From Roseimicrobium gellanilyticum (GTDB taxonomy: Bacteria > Verrucomicrobiota > Verrucomicrobiia > Verrucomicrobiales > Verrucomicrobiaceae): 64,000 nucleotides of DNA. Below the pieces are notes generated by a model, which was not told where the DNA came from, did not search any database, and saw nothing but the letters and a program-made list of their open reading frames with translations. The stretch is taken from contig NZ_QNRR01000015.1 in NCBI RefSeq assembly GCF_003315205.1, positions 1 through 64,000 on the forward strand, in the 5' to 3' direction. Each line of letters begins with the position of its first letter. Position 1 is the first letter of the stretch. Shown here piece by piece: positions 1-9,298 of this stretch. A program made the translations under genes and the position numbers.

Positions 1-111
1 GCCCAACGCACCTTTGAAGGTTTGGAAGCAGCCGTCGCGCAAGCACTGGACACGTTCTCACCAGAGCACTGCGCCAACTTTCTTCGTCATGCCAACTATG
101 CGACAAATTAA
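1..111 (+). CDS. IS630-type transposase, C-terminal end (partial)
   Basis: The window opens inside a reading frame that ends with TAA at 109-111. Its last 36 residues include FSPEHCANFLRHANY, which matches the usual C-terminus of IS630/Tc1-mariner DDE transposases (helix with HC, then F-x-H-x-x-Y) by eye. Only the tail is visible, so I cannot say whether the full DDE enzyme is intact. The element's presumed right terminus follows within 16 bases, which agrees with IS630 architecture, where the gene nearly fills the element. The family call rests on the tail motif alone. Confidence 0.72.
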   Translation, partial: AQRTFEGLEAAVAQALDTFSPEHCANFLRHANYATN

Positions 112-126
112 ATAGAAAATGCTCTA
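112..126. mobile_element. Putative right terminus of the IS630-like element
   Basis: The bases after the transposase stop read AGAAAATGCTCTAG, ending at a TA dinucleotide (125-126). Read inward this is TAGAGCATTTT. Sequences beginning TAGAGCATT or TAGAGCRNT recur elsewhere (near 40504, 40833, 46052, 48803 and 50613), which suggests they are copies of the same terminal inverted repeat. The left end lies outside the window. Confidence 0.5.
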
Positions 127-806
127 GAATTCCCTGCTCACCAGATATGCGCCTGTTTTGACTCACTACGACAAATTATTTCGAGCTATAAAATTTCAAC
201 TTGGTTTCCCCAGCATCAGTCTACGACGACCAAGGTGCGATCGGCATCGTATCGACACCCATGACCGACTTGTTGGATAAAGGAACGCACATCACGCATG
301 CAAGTTGAACCTAAGCTTATATCCTTGATGAGAGACAACGTCTCAAAACGGGGTTACAGAGGGAGGAATGGTGCATCGATGGAGCAATTTGCACGAAAAC
401 TTTGTTTGCGAAGGCGCACTTGGTGCTATCTTCCCGGCAATGGAGCTGGCAACGGACCAGAGTGACACATCCGTACACACGAGTGTCTCCGATACAAAGT
501 CGGCAACGACATCGACGGTTCTGGCATCCATCTCCGGACGCAGAATGCTCGATTTGGTGCCAGCACTACGTGCGTCAAAAATCATGGCACATTCCGAGTG
601 GAAGCCCACAGGAACGGCCCGCCTCTCAAAGGTCAACCCCTGAAGCCAACATGATTGTCTCGTTCCTTTTTCGTCCATTCATTTTCAGGATTGAAGAAGG
701 GCAAAGGAAGTGGCGCAAGCCCCGGGCAAAGCCATCATTTAGCCAGGCAGGGAAAAACTTTACCGACATGGTATTTGGACTTTACTTCACAAGGCTACCG
801 AGCAAA
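127..806. other. Intergenic stretch without a convincing gene
   Basis: About 680 bases downstream of the IS end. Short open frames exist on both strands, but none has recognisable composition, and the longest plus-strand frame (402 onward) is rich in W, R, H and S in the manner of noncoding translation. It may be the eroded 5' part of the gene that follows, cut when the IS element inserted; this is inference. Confidence 0.4.
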
Positions 807-1214
807 ATGCGCGCTCGAACCACTCCCCGCTGCGCCTTTGTGACTCCTGAAATCGACATCGAGAAAGTAGAGAATGCGATCAAAAAAATGAGCCTCGTGC
901 GTTTTTCGATCTTCCTCGCCAAACTAGGCTTAGATGAGGATGAATTTTGTGATTCATGGGCGCCAGCGGAACGCCTGCGAGTGTTTAAAAAACTAAGGGC
1001 GAGTGGCGAGATCACATGGGAACAAGTGGTATCCAAATTGACCAACCCGAAGTCTTTCATAAAACAGACCCCTCAGGGGCCGGGGACCAGCCCAACATGC
1101 GTGAACGTGCTCGCAGATCTTCAGCGCTCTCATTCGTTGCTCGATGCAGCCATGTTCGCGCTGAAAAATCTGCAGAAGGGCTGCAACCTGAATATGCCCC
1201 CCGGACATGTGTAG
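807..1214 (+). CDS. Small helical protein, possibly a gene remnant
   Basis: The frame stays open from 402, but only the part from about ATG 807 looks like protein. Residues 14-75 (IDIEKVENAIKKM onward, with LVRFSIFLAKLGLDEDEF and WEQVVSKL) form a compact, all-helical stretch of about 65 residues. Its size and hydrophobic pattern recall death-like or effector-associated adaptor domains, but this is a weak visual impression. The C-terminal half loses protein character. Its position next to an IS630 end suggests a truncated gene. Start and function are uncertain, and it may be noncoding. Confidence 0.3.
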   Translation: MRARTTPRCAFVTPEIDIEKVENAIKKMSLVRFSIFLAKLGLDEDEFCDSWAPAERLRVFKKLRASGEITWEQVVSKLTNPKSFIKQTPQGPGTSPTCVNVLADLQRSHSLLDAAMFALKNLQKGCNLNMPPGHV

Positions 1215-1303
1215 CGCTGGAGAAAAACATTTTCCTTGCGCCCCGCCCCAGTCTCTTTACGCTGCGCGCCGCTTTTTTAACCACTCCTATGTAACCCCTC
1301 GAC

Positions 1304-2026
1304 ATGCAAGCTTCTGAAACCCCACAACAAAAATACCTCCGTACTGAGGCTGTGGAGAGCTTGTATTTCATAGGTGGCCCTCCTCAGGACGAGCAGAACA
1401 TGTGGGAGGATCTCCTGGATATACTCAGGGGCGGTGTGTGGTTGGATATTGAGATAGTTCTCAGCGCACTCGAACACGAGCTGAATCTGCTCAGAGAAGG
1501 TACCGGCCAGCGTGACACCCGCAAGCGGGCAAGCTGCCTCGCCAAGCTGAGGCTCGCGATGATCTACGGGCAAATTCAATCCGCTCCCGAGATCAACCGC
1601 AATGATCCCGATACCGCCCTCTGGGAGTGGGTCAATGAAACGGCCCCGGTTTTTCCACTTTTCAGTGCACCAGGCCGCACTTTGGTAGATCTAGCCGTAC
1701 TTCTGGAGTACGAGTTCGATTATATCCGGGACACCATCATCCCTGAGATAGTGAGGAAGACGAAGGCATTAAAGCGAGACGCCATTGAGATGGCAGTTGC
1801 CCGCCTGGCCACGCCCTATAGACAAATCAGGAGGGCCAAGCCAAACGTGCGGCGTCTCTTTGTCAGTTCAGTGCTTGTCCCCAAGAATACGCCTGCCAAC
1901 GGAAGACCTCTTGCTGACGAGGTTCTACGGGACATGTACCCAATGTTCCAGAACTTCGGAAAACGCCGGTCACGGGAGCATTCACGCGACACAGTGGAGC
2001 AATCGTCAGATATTCAGTCTGCCTGA
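1304..2026 (+). CDS. Hypothetical protein, 240 aa
   Basis: A soluble, mostly helical protein with acidic-amphipathic segments (MWEDLLDILRGGVWLDIEI; LVDLAVLLEYEFDYIRDTII) and a basic C-terminal third (RQIRRAKPNVRRLF). It has no signal peptide or membrane segment. I do not recognise the family. It faces the 1130-aa gene convergently, with a perfect hairpin between the two stop codons. Composition is normal coding character throughout, so I consider it a real gene. Confidence 0.65.
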   Translation: MQASETPQQKYLRTEAVESLYFIGGPPQDEQNMWEDLLDILRGGVWLDIEIVLSALEHELNLLREGTGQRDTRKRASCLAKLRLAMIYGQIQSAPEINRNDPDTALWEWVNETAPVFPLFSAPGRTLVDLAVLLEYEFDYIRDTIIPEIVRKTKALKRDAIEMAVARLATPYRQIRRAKPNVRRLFVSSVLVPKNTPANGRPLADEVLRDMYPMFQNFGKRRSREHSRDTVEQSSDIQSA

Positions 2027-2211
2027 GCAGCATTTCTTTTGCAGCCTGACTACGGGCTCAATGGACGACACTCCCTTCCGGGCAGTTTGGTGCGTTCCAT
2101 GATGCATCCATCCCGCTTGCGGCCATATGTGCCGCCGCCATCAGGGTGAGATACATCTTGGTATACCACCCAAGGTGCCTGTTGCTGAGCCCCCACTCGT
2201 CCCTGGAGTTT

Positions 2212-2241
2212 GCTGCCGTGCCCTGAAGGGGGCACGGCAGC
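2212..2241. terminator. Hairpin between convergent genes
   Basis: A perfect 12-bp stem (GCTGCCGTGCCC / GGGCACGGCAGC) with a 6-base loop lies between the stops of the 240-aa plus-strand gene (2026) and the 1130-aa minus-strand gene (2288). No run of T follows on either strand, so Rho-independent termination is plausible but not textbook. Confidence 0.5.
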
Positions 2242-2287
2242 TAAATTCACATGCAGCGTTTACTCACGGCTTCACGGCTGGCGAGAT

Positions 2288-5200
2288 TTACCGCGAGAGC
2301 GATTGCTTCAGAAGGGCCTCCAACCGTCGCGACTTGTTGCGGGAGGCCGTATGCCAGAATGTCTTGAGCAGGGCAATCTGGCGCTGCAGACGCTGCCTGC
2401 GTTTCTGGGGACGGCAGCAGAACAGGAAGCTGTCCTTTGGACGAATAAGATAGTCGCTGTACCTGACACCCGGATCTCTCTCGGGATCGAAGAGAATCTT
2501 GCCCGAGTTTGGATCCATGGGCACGTGGATTTCTGTCTTTTGATCATGACCGAGTGCAGCCATGCGCAACCGGACTGCGACACCGATGGCGATGGTCAGC
2601 AGATAAAAGGGCTCCACCCCAAAGTTGGTGCGCTTGTCACTTGGAGTCTGCGGGATCTTCCCGTTGATATCTTCGATCACGTGAACCACAGGCATGCCGA
2701 GACACTCGTCTTCCTTCAGTTCCTCATAGGAACGCGTCTCCAACTGGCGCATGCGCTTATGCAACTCATTGATGATTTCGGGAGTTGCCACGCTTCCACT
2801 CTCCCCTGCCTCCATCCCTACGTCCTGATAGTTGTGCATGCGGGCAACGAAACGCATGTAGACAGTCGTGACATTCGCCATGAGAAACGGCAGCGAGTGG
2901 CGTGAACAGGACCAGAAGTACTCGAAGATAGAGTCGAGGAACCTGTTGTCAGGGTCGTTGCTGATATAAATCCTCTGCTCATAGCAGACGCGCCCCTCCT
3001 CCCTGCAAAAGTCACGGTAGCGCTGCGCCAATTCATCAGCATCCAGGGAGCGGATGGCATCGCGGGTCACGCTCTCGTTCACGAACACGCCCCAGCCCTT
3101 CTCCTCAGCGATACCCTTCAACTTGGTGAGGCATTCCACGACAATGAATACTTCAAAACAGAAGGCGAGATAACCCTGGTAACGGCTGCTCAAATCTGCA
3201 CCGTGTCTGGTGGCGAGAGCGAAGCCCAGCATGGAGTGACGGGCAAAGACCTTGGGGTCATCACGACAGACCAGCAACGTGGTCAGCGCGTGGGTGTAGA
3301 TTTCATTGAGCAAATCTTCCGTAGGCGTCTTCAAGGGCACCAGCGGGAGAAGCGGAGGGACATCTTTCCCCCGCGGCGTGCGGTGCTCCGCGAAGACGAT
3401 GTGCCCCACCTCATGGATGAAATCCAGGTACGAAGCCACCACGCAGAGATGCGGCACATCCGACCGGATGATGGCAAGGCGGGAGAGATTCTCCGTGCCA
3501 AGCCAGAGTGAAGTCGCCACAATCTCCGGCTCGAAGTCGATGCGGTTGACCACGCCAAACACGTCAAACCGCGGCATCTCATCAGCGGGATGCTCGGCCT
3601 CATCGCTAAAGGTGTTTCGCGGAAGCGCGAAGCGTTTCACGAAACCCATGGCCGATTTCACCAGAGCATCGGCGCCTGAAATCAACTGGTTCAGACCGCC
3701 ACGAAAGTCGACATCCATATCACGATGCGACTCCTCTGGGAACGCGTGATAAAGGCGCTGCTCCATGGCCCGGTGGAGAGCACTGACGTAGCGGGAGATC
3801 TGCGCCACGACTTCCGCCGGCACCTGCCGCAAAATCGGCGGCTCATCTCCGTCGGGATAGGGACCACCGAACAACTCGGGAATATGGTTCATCAGCGTCT
3901 GGTAGAGGCTGGAAAAGCAGTCATGCAGATCCAGCACCGTATCAAACACAAACGGATTGGCGAGGAGCGTGGAGTAATTCTGAAACAGATACTGCACGGT
4001 GCGAACCAATGAATTGGGCAGCAGATAGCTCTTGGGTCTATGGCTCAGGGCGCAGGGGCAAAAGCCATGCTTCTCCAGTTTACGGTCTCCAAGTACCTGC
4101 TGCCTGAACTTGATGATGGCGATCTGGTCCTCTGCTTCGCCACGCAGTACCTCCGGCGCATGATGGACCAGATTGTCGGTGTCGACCATGCGCCAGCGAA
4201 TGATCGGCAGAATCTTTTGCAGGACCGGAAAATGTTCATGCAATTCACGCCTGAAAGCACCCCTGTCAGGGACAGGCACTGTGGGCCACGAGGTCAGGCC
4301 AACCAGATGGCGCGGCATCATGCCTCCCGCCCCCGCGGAGCTCATACTCATAATGAGCGACCGAATCTGCAAAAAGGCATCCCCAGTGCGCAGCAGACGC
4401 TTCGAATCTGCTGATGGGGAGCACTGGTGGATGAGGAGATCCGCATGACCCATGAGCTGCTGGTAGTATTTCTTGGGCCGGGGTGGAGAGCCGCCTTCCG
4501 CGTCGCGTCGCTCATCCATCTTCTTTTGCAACTCCTTCAGCGCTTCATCCAACTTCTGCTGATGTCCCACCGCGATGTTGGTAGACGACACCAGGTCAAT
4601 GAATCCCCGAATGCCGCTGGACGCAGGCTCCATGAAGGCATCCGCCCTGACAGCCAAGGTCGTTCTCGTCCAGCGCAGGGCATGGCTGAAGACCACGCTC
4701 TCATCAAAATTGGCAGGGGCGCCTTCCTTCGTGTCGTTCAGAAGCTCCTTCGCCCCCTGAAGCCAGCGCTGTGACTGAATCTTCGTCTTGGACATGACGC
4801 CCAGGCGATCCAAATCTTCAAGTGTCAGGCCCTGGACCCTGGAGAGGATGGCGGCAGCGATGGTGAAGTTGTCGGTGGCGATGAGCATCCCAATCTCCTC
4901 CTGCCCCTGGAGATCCAGCAGAGTGATCCGCGTCGCCTTGACGGAACTGTCTTCGATTTCAAACTCGGCCAGATGCCCACCCTTGGCCTCGCTGTACAAG
5001 ACATCCAATGCCGCCAGGCAATCCTTCACAATGGCACGGAAGATGGCCGTTTGGAATTCAATGCTCTGCCCCAGCAGACCAAGAACGCCAAGCTTGATGC
5101 GGCTAAAAAGAAGGAGTGGCGGAAGCCTCCGCGGCGCCTCCTGTGGCACAGGATTGTCCTGCGTCTCCAGCGCCTCTGTCCCATCCTTTGACTTGGGAAG

Positions 5201-5680
5201 CCCCTGTTTGACGAAGTCGATCACATCCACGATGCAATCGTCAAATTCCGATGGGGCATCACTGGTGTCTTTCAGGCTTTCCATCGTGGGAGCAAAGCCC
5301 ACCGCGACTTCCTCCACGGTCGTTGAGCACTGCGCCGTAATAAAGTGGATCGGGTCCAAATCATCCAGCAGTGTCATAAGCAAAACATCCGCGTGACCCA
5401 CCGGCAAATAGCCCAGAGGCTCAAAGAGGCAGGGCTCCACCTTTTCCCGCTCATCAGGATACGCGGCCGCTGAGTACTCATTCACCCGGCTTTTGAAGGT
5501 GTGGCAGATGTGCGCAATCTCCTTATGCACGCGCTCGAACGATTCATCGAGCCCATCACCGCCCTTGGGGGTATCCAGAACCGCCTGCCGTCGTGACCAT
5601 TCTGCGTCATGGCCTGTGATTAGACAAACTACATCAGAATATTTGATCGAGCTGGCTTGTGGGGAGGTACGACTGGACAT
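2288..5680 (-). CDS. Large protein with HExxH zinc-peptidase motif, 1130 aa
   Basis: A single intact frame of 1130 codons. It contains FIHEVGHIVFAEH at about residues 754-766, a canonical HExxH (HEVGH, 756-760) typical of zinc metallopeptidases. Downstream helices such as FCFEVFIVVE could supply a third ligand. No signal peptide is visible, so it is probably cytoplasmic. The N-terminal 300 residues are a separate soluble region (e.g. LGYLPVGHADVLLMTLLDD near residue 90). A charged coiled-coil-like stretch (KLDEALKELQKKMDERRDAE) lies around 380-400. I cannot assign a peptidase family. Large HExxH proteins of unknown class are often effectors of conflict or regulated-proteolysis systems, but nothing nearby proves that here. 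Confidence 0.9.
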   Translation of the reverse strand: MSSRTSPQASSIKYSDVVCLITGHDAEWSRRQAVLDTPKGGDGLDESFERVHKEIAHICHTFKSRVNEYSAAAYPDEREKVEPCLFEPLGYLPVGHADVLLMTLLDDLDPIHFITAQCSTTVEEVAVGFAPTMESLKDTSDAPSEFDDCIVDVIDFVKQGLPKSKDGTEALETQDNPVPQEAPRRLPPLLLFSRIKLGVLGLLGQSIEFQTAIFRAIVKDCLAALDVLYSEAKGGHLAEFEIEDSSVKATRITLLDLQGQEEIGMLIATDNFTIAAAILSRVQGLTLEDLDRLGVMSKTKIQSQRWLQGAKELLNDTKEGAPANFDESVVFSHALRWTRTTLAVRADAFMEPASSGIRGFIDLVSSTNIAVGHQQKLDEALKELQKKMDERRDAEGGSPPRPKKYYQQLMGHADLLIHQCSPSADSKRLLRTGDAFLQIRSLIMSMSSAGAGGMMPRHLVGLTSWPTVPVPDRGAFRRELHEHFPVLQKILPIIRWRMVDTDNLVHHAPEVLRGEAEDQIAIIKFRQQVLGDRKLEKHGFCPCALSHRPKSYLLPNSLVRTVQYLFQNYSTLLANPFVFDTVLDLHDCFSSLYQTLMNHIPELFGGPYPDGDEPPILRQVPAEVVAQISRYVSALHRAMEQRLYHAFPEESHRDMDVDFRGGLNQLISGADALVKSAMGFVKRFALPRNTFSDEAEHPADEMPRFDVFGVVNRIDFEPEIVATSLWLGTENLSRLAIIRSDVPHLCVVASYLDFIHEVGHIVFAEHRTPRGKDVPPLLPLVPLKTPTEDLLNEIYTHALTTLLVCRDDPKVFARHSMLGFALATRHGADLSSRYQGYLAFCFEVFIVVECLTKLKGIAEEKGWGVFVNESVTRDAIRSLDADELAQRYRDFCREEGRVCYEQRIYISNDPDNRFLDSIFEYFWSCSRHSLPFLMANVTTVYMRFVARMHNYQDVGMEAGESGSVATPEIINELHKRMRQLETRSYEELKEDECLGMPVVHVIEDINGKIPQTPSDKRTNFGVEPFYLLTIAIGVAVRLRMAALGHDQKTEIHVPMDPNSGKILFDPERDPGVRYSDYLIRPKDSFLFCCRPQKRRQRLQRQIALLKTFWHTASRNKSRRLEALLKQSLSR

Positions 5681-6372
5681 GATTGAGCGACCCGAGATGT
5701 GGCAAATTATTTTGCCGAATCAAGCATTAAACTCGCCCTTCCGTCTTGCACTGGACCATCGACCAACTCCAGCGGGAGCACGTCGCCAGTTTCACTGGCC
5801 ACTCCTCGGCGCGCGCCAGGCCATTACACGGCATTTTCGGAGCAAAACGTGGATTCAGTTTCATCCGACTGGTGAGTAGAACATTTAACATCAACCGTGA
5901 CCACAGGAGCCCTCCAGCATCTCGATGAGGTGGTCCAGTGTGGCGCGCTGACACTCTGCCCTGAGAGCCGTATAGTCGCGCAGCGCCACCTCGGCTTCCG
6001 GGCTCATGCCCGGTCCGTTTTTGGCAAGGCTTCCCTTCGCATGCTCCGCCCGGGCTGCGAACACTGATGCATGTCGGTGCTGCAGCCGGCATGGCACGGC
6101 GATTGAAGCATCCTCCCTGAGCGCGGGAAGCAGGCGTTTAAGTTCCTCTGCAGCCGTTTTCACGGGATCTTTGAAATGCGCAGGCAGCTTGCTGCCGTGA
6201 AGCCAGACGTGAGGTGACTGTCTCCCAGTGAATTCTACATCGTGGACAGCTTCACGCAGAGCAAGCTCAGCTCCTGAAGCTGCCCCGCATGCGGGATCCA
6301 GCACTCCAGATCTGCCGCCTCCTCATGCCACATGGCCCGCGCGGAAGGTCCTCTGGACATCTCGCGAGGGAC
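5681..6372. other. Intergenic region with the remnant tail of a duplicated gene
   Basis: It separates the divergent 1130-aa and ankyrin-like genes. A 138-codon minus-strand frame (5891-6304) is present, but it overlaps the repeat described next and reads unconvincingly, so I do not call it. The plus strand carries a copy of the last codons and 3' flank of the ankyrin-like gene, preceded by a stop codon. This suggests a decayed tandem paralogue. Confidence 0.45.
6066..6127 (+). repeat. 62-bp direct repeat of the ankyrin gene's 3' end, copy 1
   Basis: Matches 7790-7851 over 62 bp with two mismatches. In the intact copy the repeat covers the last 13 codons (CMSVL.PAWHGD, stop) and the 3' flank. 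In copy 1 a TGA immediately precedes the same codons, so only a relic is left. Confidence 0.85.
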
Positions 6373-7830
6373 ATGGATGAGTGGGCTCCCACCATGGATG
6401 CGGACAAGGCCCCTGAGGACGACAGCTCTCCCGACTTCAGCGATCCCCAGGCCGGGTGGGATGAGGAAAAGCGCGCGCGATTGGAGCGTGTGAATGATGA
6501 GGCGATGCGCGCTGCGGTGGCCACGATTCAAAACTCCGGACGTGAGGGCAGAGTCGGCCGGATGGACTTCATGGGTGACCGGCACCGCATGTACATGGGC
6601 ATGTACATCAAGCGTGATACCGGAGACCTGGAGCCATGGGCGGTCATCGGGGACCATTGGGACAAGTTCGGGAAGCTCGCACCCGAGGTGGTGTTCCTGG
6701 CGGAGGAGCGCTCGTGGACACTCGGAGCGGTGATTGGACCCCGCCTGGGTCTCCGCTTGTGGCCTTTGCTGAGCCCGCGAGCCAAGGCGAACTACCTCGC
6801 AGGCACATCGCTGCTGACTGAGATAGAAAAGCGACTCGTGCTGATGCCTGAATACTCGGACATGGAAGTGGATTGGGATGCGGACAGCCTTGCGGCCTTT
6901 GTCTGCAATGCGATCTACTACGAGAAGAATGATCGCTTCCTGCGCGCCGTGAGTGGCCGGGACCTGCGAGCCATGACCATTACACGCAACCGCGATGGCC
7001 AGCATGGGTGGGTAGCAGAAGACATCCCCGAGCCGGAGCGCAGGCTGGTGGATGTCTTCTACGAGTGTGCGCTCCGCTCCATGAATGTGCCGGTCTTGAA
7101 ATACTGCCTGCAGCATGGCGCAGAGCCCAATCCCCTGCTGGAGACCCGGAAATACACCACCAGGTGGTCGACCGCCTTGTCCTATCTCATGGACAAGTAC
7201 AACGACTCCACGGGTTACCGCACTCATCCCAAAGGATTGGTGGACCTCATCCTCCAGCACCACCCCGCCGGTGAGGGGCACCCTCTGGAGGGGCTGAACC
7301 GGCCACTGTATATGGCGTGGAGTAACAAAAGGCTGGATGCGGTGGACCGTCTTCTGGATCTGGGTGCGAAGTTCGAAGGTGGATTTTTCGCCCGCACACC
7401 TCTATCGCCCGAAGTGAAGGCACAGGTGCTGCCACCGTCTGTCTCCCGAATGGCGGTGAGCAACGAGTTTGGACTCTCCATCAGGGATCGAGCAAAGCTG
7501 AATGAGCTGTGGGAGGCGGTGAGCGATGCGATTCCCCTGAGCCCATGGCATGAGGTGCCCTGGTACGAGGGCGGCTGGTGCGCCTATAAGATGTTCGGCA
7601 ATTTCATGGGGACCGTGCTGTATCGGAATGATCCCACCTACCTGCAACGCTTTCTGTCCAGGGGGATGCCGCTGAAGCTGACACTGCCGGATGTGGTCTA
7701 CGCCATGCATCGCGATCCCAGAGAAGCCTTCTCTGCGGTGCTGCGAGCGAAGGGGCTCAACCCTGATGCTACCATCGCCCGCCTGCGGAGATGCATGTCG
7801 GTGCTGCGTCCGGCATGGCACGGCGATTGA
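6373..7830 (+). CDS. Ankyrin-repeat-like protein, about 485 aa
   Basis: The frame is open from 6289. I place the start at ATG 6373, where acidic, charged protein sequence begins; 6289, 6325 and 6394 are alternatives. The central part has helix-turn-helix units in ankyrin style: ALRSMNVPVLKYCLQHGAE near residue 213 and NKRLDAVDRLLDLGAKF near residue 318, each with the L..LL..GA pattern. Other segments are degenerate. There is no signal peptide. Ankyrin proteins mediate protein-protein contacts; a partner is not evident. The last codons are duplicated 1.7 kb upstream. Confidence 0.8.
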   Translation: MDEWAPTMDADKAPEDDSSPDFSDPQAGWDEEKRARLERVNDEAMRAAVATIQNSGREGRVGRMDFMGDRHRMYMGMYIKRDTGDLEPWAVIGDHWDKFGKLAPEVVFLAEERSWTLGAVIGPRLGLRLWPLLSPRAKANYLAGTSLLTEIEKRLVLMPEYSDMEVDWDADSLAAFVCNAIYYEKNDRFLRAVSGRDLRAMTITRNRDGQHGWVAEDIPEPERRLVDVFYECALRSMNVPVLKYCLQHGAEPNPLLETRKYTTRWSTALSYLMDKYNDSTGYRTHPKGLVDLILQHHPAGEGHPLEGLNRPLYMAWSNKRLDAVDRLLDLGAKFEGGFFARTPLSPEVKAQVLPPSVSRMAVSNEFGLSIRDRAKLNELWEAVSDAIPLSPWHEVPWYEGGWCAYKMFGNFMGTVLYRNDPTYLQRFLSRGMPLKLTLPDVVYAMHRDPREAFSAVLRAKGLNPDATIARLRRCMSVLRPAWHGD

Positions 7831-7851
7831 AGCATCCTCCCTGAGCGCGGG
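7790..7851 (+). repeat. 62-bp direct repeat, copy 2 (intact gene end)
   Basis: Partner of 6066-6127. It contains the functional stop codon of the ankyrin-like gene. Confidence 0.85.
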
Positions 7852-7911
7852 GACCGGGCGGATTGCGATTCGTGGGGTGAGGTCTGCAACCCGGCCTCCT
7901 GGTCTTATCCC

Positions 7912-8325
7912 ATGAAAACGCATGTACTCCAATCCCGTTCTGCGGCGCCGCTGATGCTGGTCATCACCGCGTGCCTGTGGGTGTGCATGAGTCTGCTGTC
8001 TCCCTGTGCGGCGGCGGACCCGGCGAGAAACTTCTGGTACACGGTGACCATCAGCAAGGTGAATACCACGGAGTCCTTTACCGGCTCCAGCGACCTTTCA
8101 CCGGAAGAGTTCGCCGTGCGCGTGGCAGGCTCCACACCGGTGCTGCTGGAGAATCTGCGGGTGGAGGCGCTGATACCGGGCGATGACGCAGTGAAGTGGC
8201 ACGCGGTGGTGGAGAATCCGAATGTGTACCTGATGCCACGCGCCGTGCTCTTCTTCCAGGAACTGCGCCGGGACCCACTGCTGGAGAGACCGGTGACGCC
8301 AGCAACGTTCCGCTCGGTGAGATGA
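7912..8325 (+). CDS. Small exported protein, 137 aa
   Basis: The N-terminus is a clear Sec signal: basic start, hydrophobic stretch (LMLVITACLWVCMSLL) and a likely AA-A cleavage site near residue 35 (SPCAAADPA). The mature part has alternating hydrophobic beta pattern (FWYTVTISKVNTTESF; VAGSTPVLLENLRVEAL) and ends in a charged tail. No family recognised. It follows the ankyrin gene by 81 bp and may be cotranscribed. Confidence 0.75.
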   Translation: MKTHVLQSRSAAPLMLVITACLWVCMSLLSPCAAADPARNFWYTVTISKVNTTESFTGSSDLSPEEFAVRVAGSTPVLLENLRVEALIPGDDAVKWHAVVENPNVYLMPRAVLFFQELRRDPLLERPVTPATFRSVR

Positions 8326-8521
8326 TGATGCGATGCGAGGGAAACGCTCGACGCTGGCGGAGTGGGGCTTGAGGTGAAACGCAAAGCAGCGAAGCAGCAC
8401 CAACGGATGCGGAAAGGCATGCGCGAGACATGTCCTGGGTGTGGTGCTGAGAATTGTCTTTCCTGAAGAGGACGGTTTTGGTTTTCTAAGGACTGAGGCG
8501 CATCTCGCGCCCCCGCATGTC

Positions 8522-8776
8522 ATGGATAAGGAAAGTGCTCCAGAAAACCATGCCGATATGGCTGCGGTGGCAGCCGCCATGGAGTTGCGGGACCGGAAGG
8601 AGTGGGCACTCATCCTACTGGTACTCAGTGTCGTCACGGCGCTGCAGCATCCTTTGGTCATCACCTTCCCGATTGCCGTCGCGTTCTTTATCGCAGCAGC
8701 AGTGATGCGCTTCCGGCGCCGGCGGGCACACCTCGTCACGGCTGCCGACGGCACCGTCTTTGTAATATTCAAGTGA
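8522..8776 (+). CDS. Small membrane protein, 84 aa
   Basis: From ATG 8522 an acidic 25-residue N-terminus precedes two adjacent hydrophobic segments (ALILLVLSVVTALQHPLVI and FPIAVAFFIAAAVMRF), then a basic RFRRRR loop and a short tail. The layout suggests a two-helix inner-membrane hairpin. The frame is open from 8441, but the earlier part does not look coding. Function unknown. Confidence 0.65.
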   Translation: MDKESAPENHADMAAVAAAMELRDRKEWALILLVLSVVTALQHPLVITFPIAVAFFIAAAVMRFRRRRAHLVTAADGTVFVIFK

Positions 8777-8804
8777 CGCGCGTCTACTGACTACTCCCCT
8801 CCCC

Positions 8805-9005
8805 TCACCCTGCCTTGTCGCGGCTCTGCATTTCAAGGTCCTCTTCCGCGGCGGTGAGACGCAGGAGGAGGTCCGCTTCTTCCGCCCACCAGGATTCCCG
8901 GCTGGTGTCCACACAGTGCTGATGGACGTCCAACAAGCTTTTCACAAACCTCACACGCCAGCGGGCGTGGTCGAGGTTGTCCTTGAGATGGAGACGGGGG
9001 TCCAT
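8805..9005 (-). CDS. Small 'DxAxWRVRF' family protein, copy 1 (66 aa)
   Basis: One of three paralogues in this window (others at 12748-12951 and 15043-15309). Shared pattern: L-x-H-A-x-W-R-V-x-F-x-x-x-L-L-x-x-H, a short linker, then a conserved W and a helix of the type EEA.LL.RL..AEE.L. Here: LDHARWRVRFVKSLLDVHQH. It is predicted to be two amphipathic helices. Function unknown. Conservation across three divergent loci supports a genuine gene. Confidence 0.75.
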   Translation of the reverse strand: MDPRLHLKDNLDHARWRVRFVKSLLDVHQHCVDTSRESWWAEEADLLLRLTAAEEDLEMQSRDKAG

Positions 9006-9298
9006 CAGAGAGCACAGGGGTTCTGAGTGGGTTCGCGCGTGGAATTTCGTATGGTCTCCAGAGGGGTGATTATTTTTAATAAATATTGATAGTGCACATG
9101 TGTGCGGGAGTTTGGCGGGGGCGTGAGGAGGGCGCTACAGAAGCGCACAGGTCGTGCAAATTGCCACGGAGAATGGAGGCGATGCGCGTAGTCGCACGTG
9201 TGGGATGCAACACAGACGCAGGGGATCTTCGGAGAATGAGGTTGCCCGGTTCAAGGGCACAGTCATGCCAAGAGCATCTTAAACAAATCTGTGGCCGC

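Noticed and set aside
5891-6304. 138-codon minus-strand frame between divergent genes
   Set aside because: It overlaps the duplicated ankyrin tail and has weak character; noted within the gap entry instead.
6235-7281. 348-codon minus-strand frame opposite the ankyrin gene
   Set aside because: Antisense to a coding gene with good character; its own translation is low-quality.
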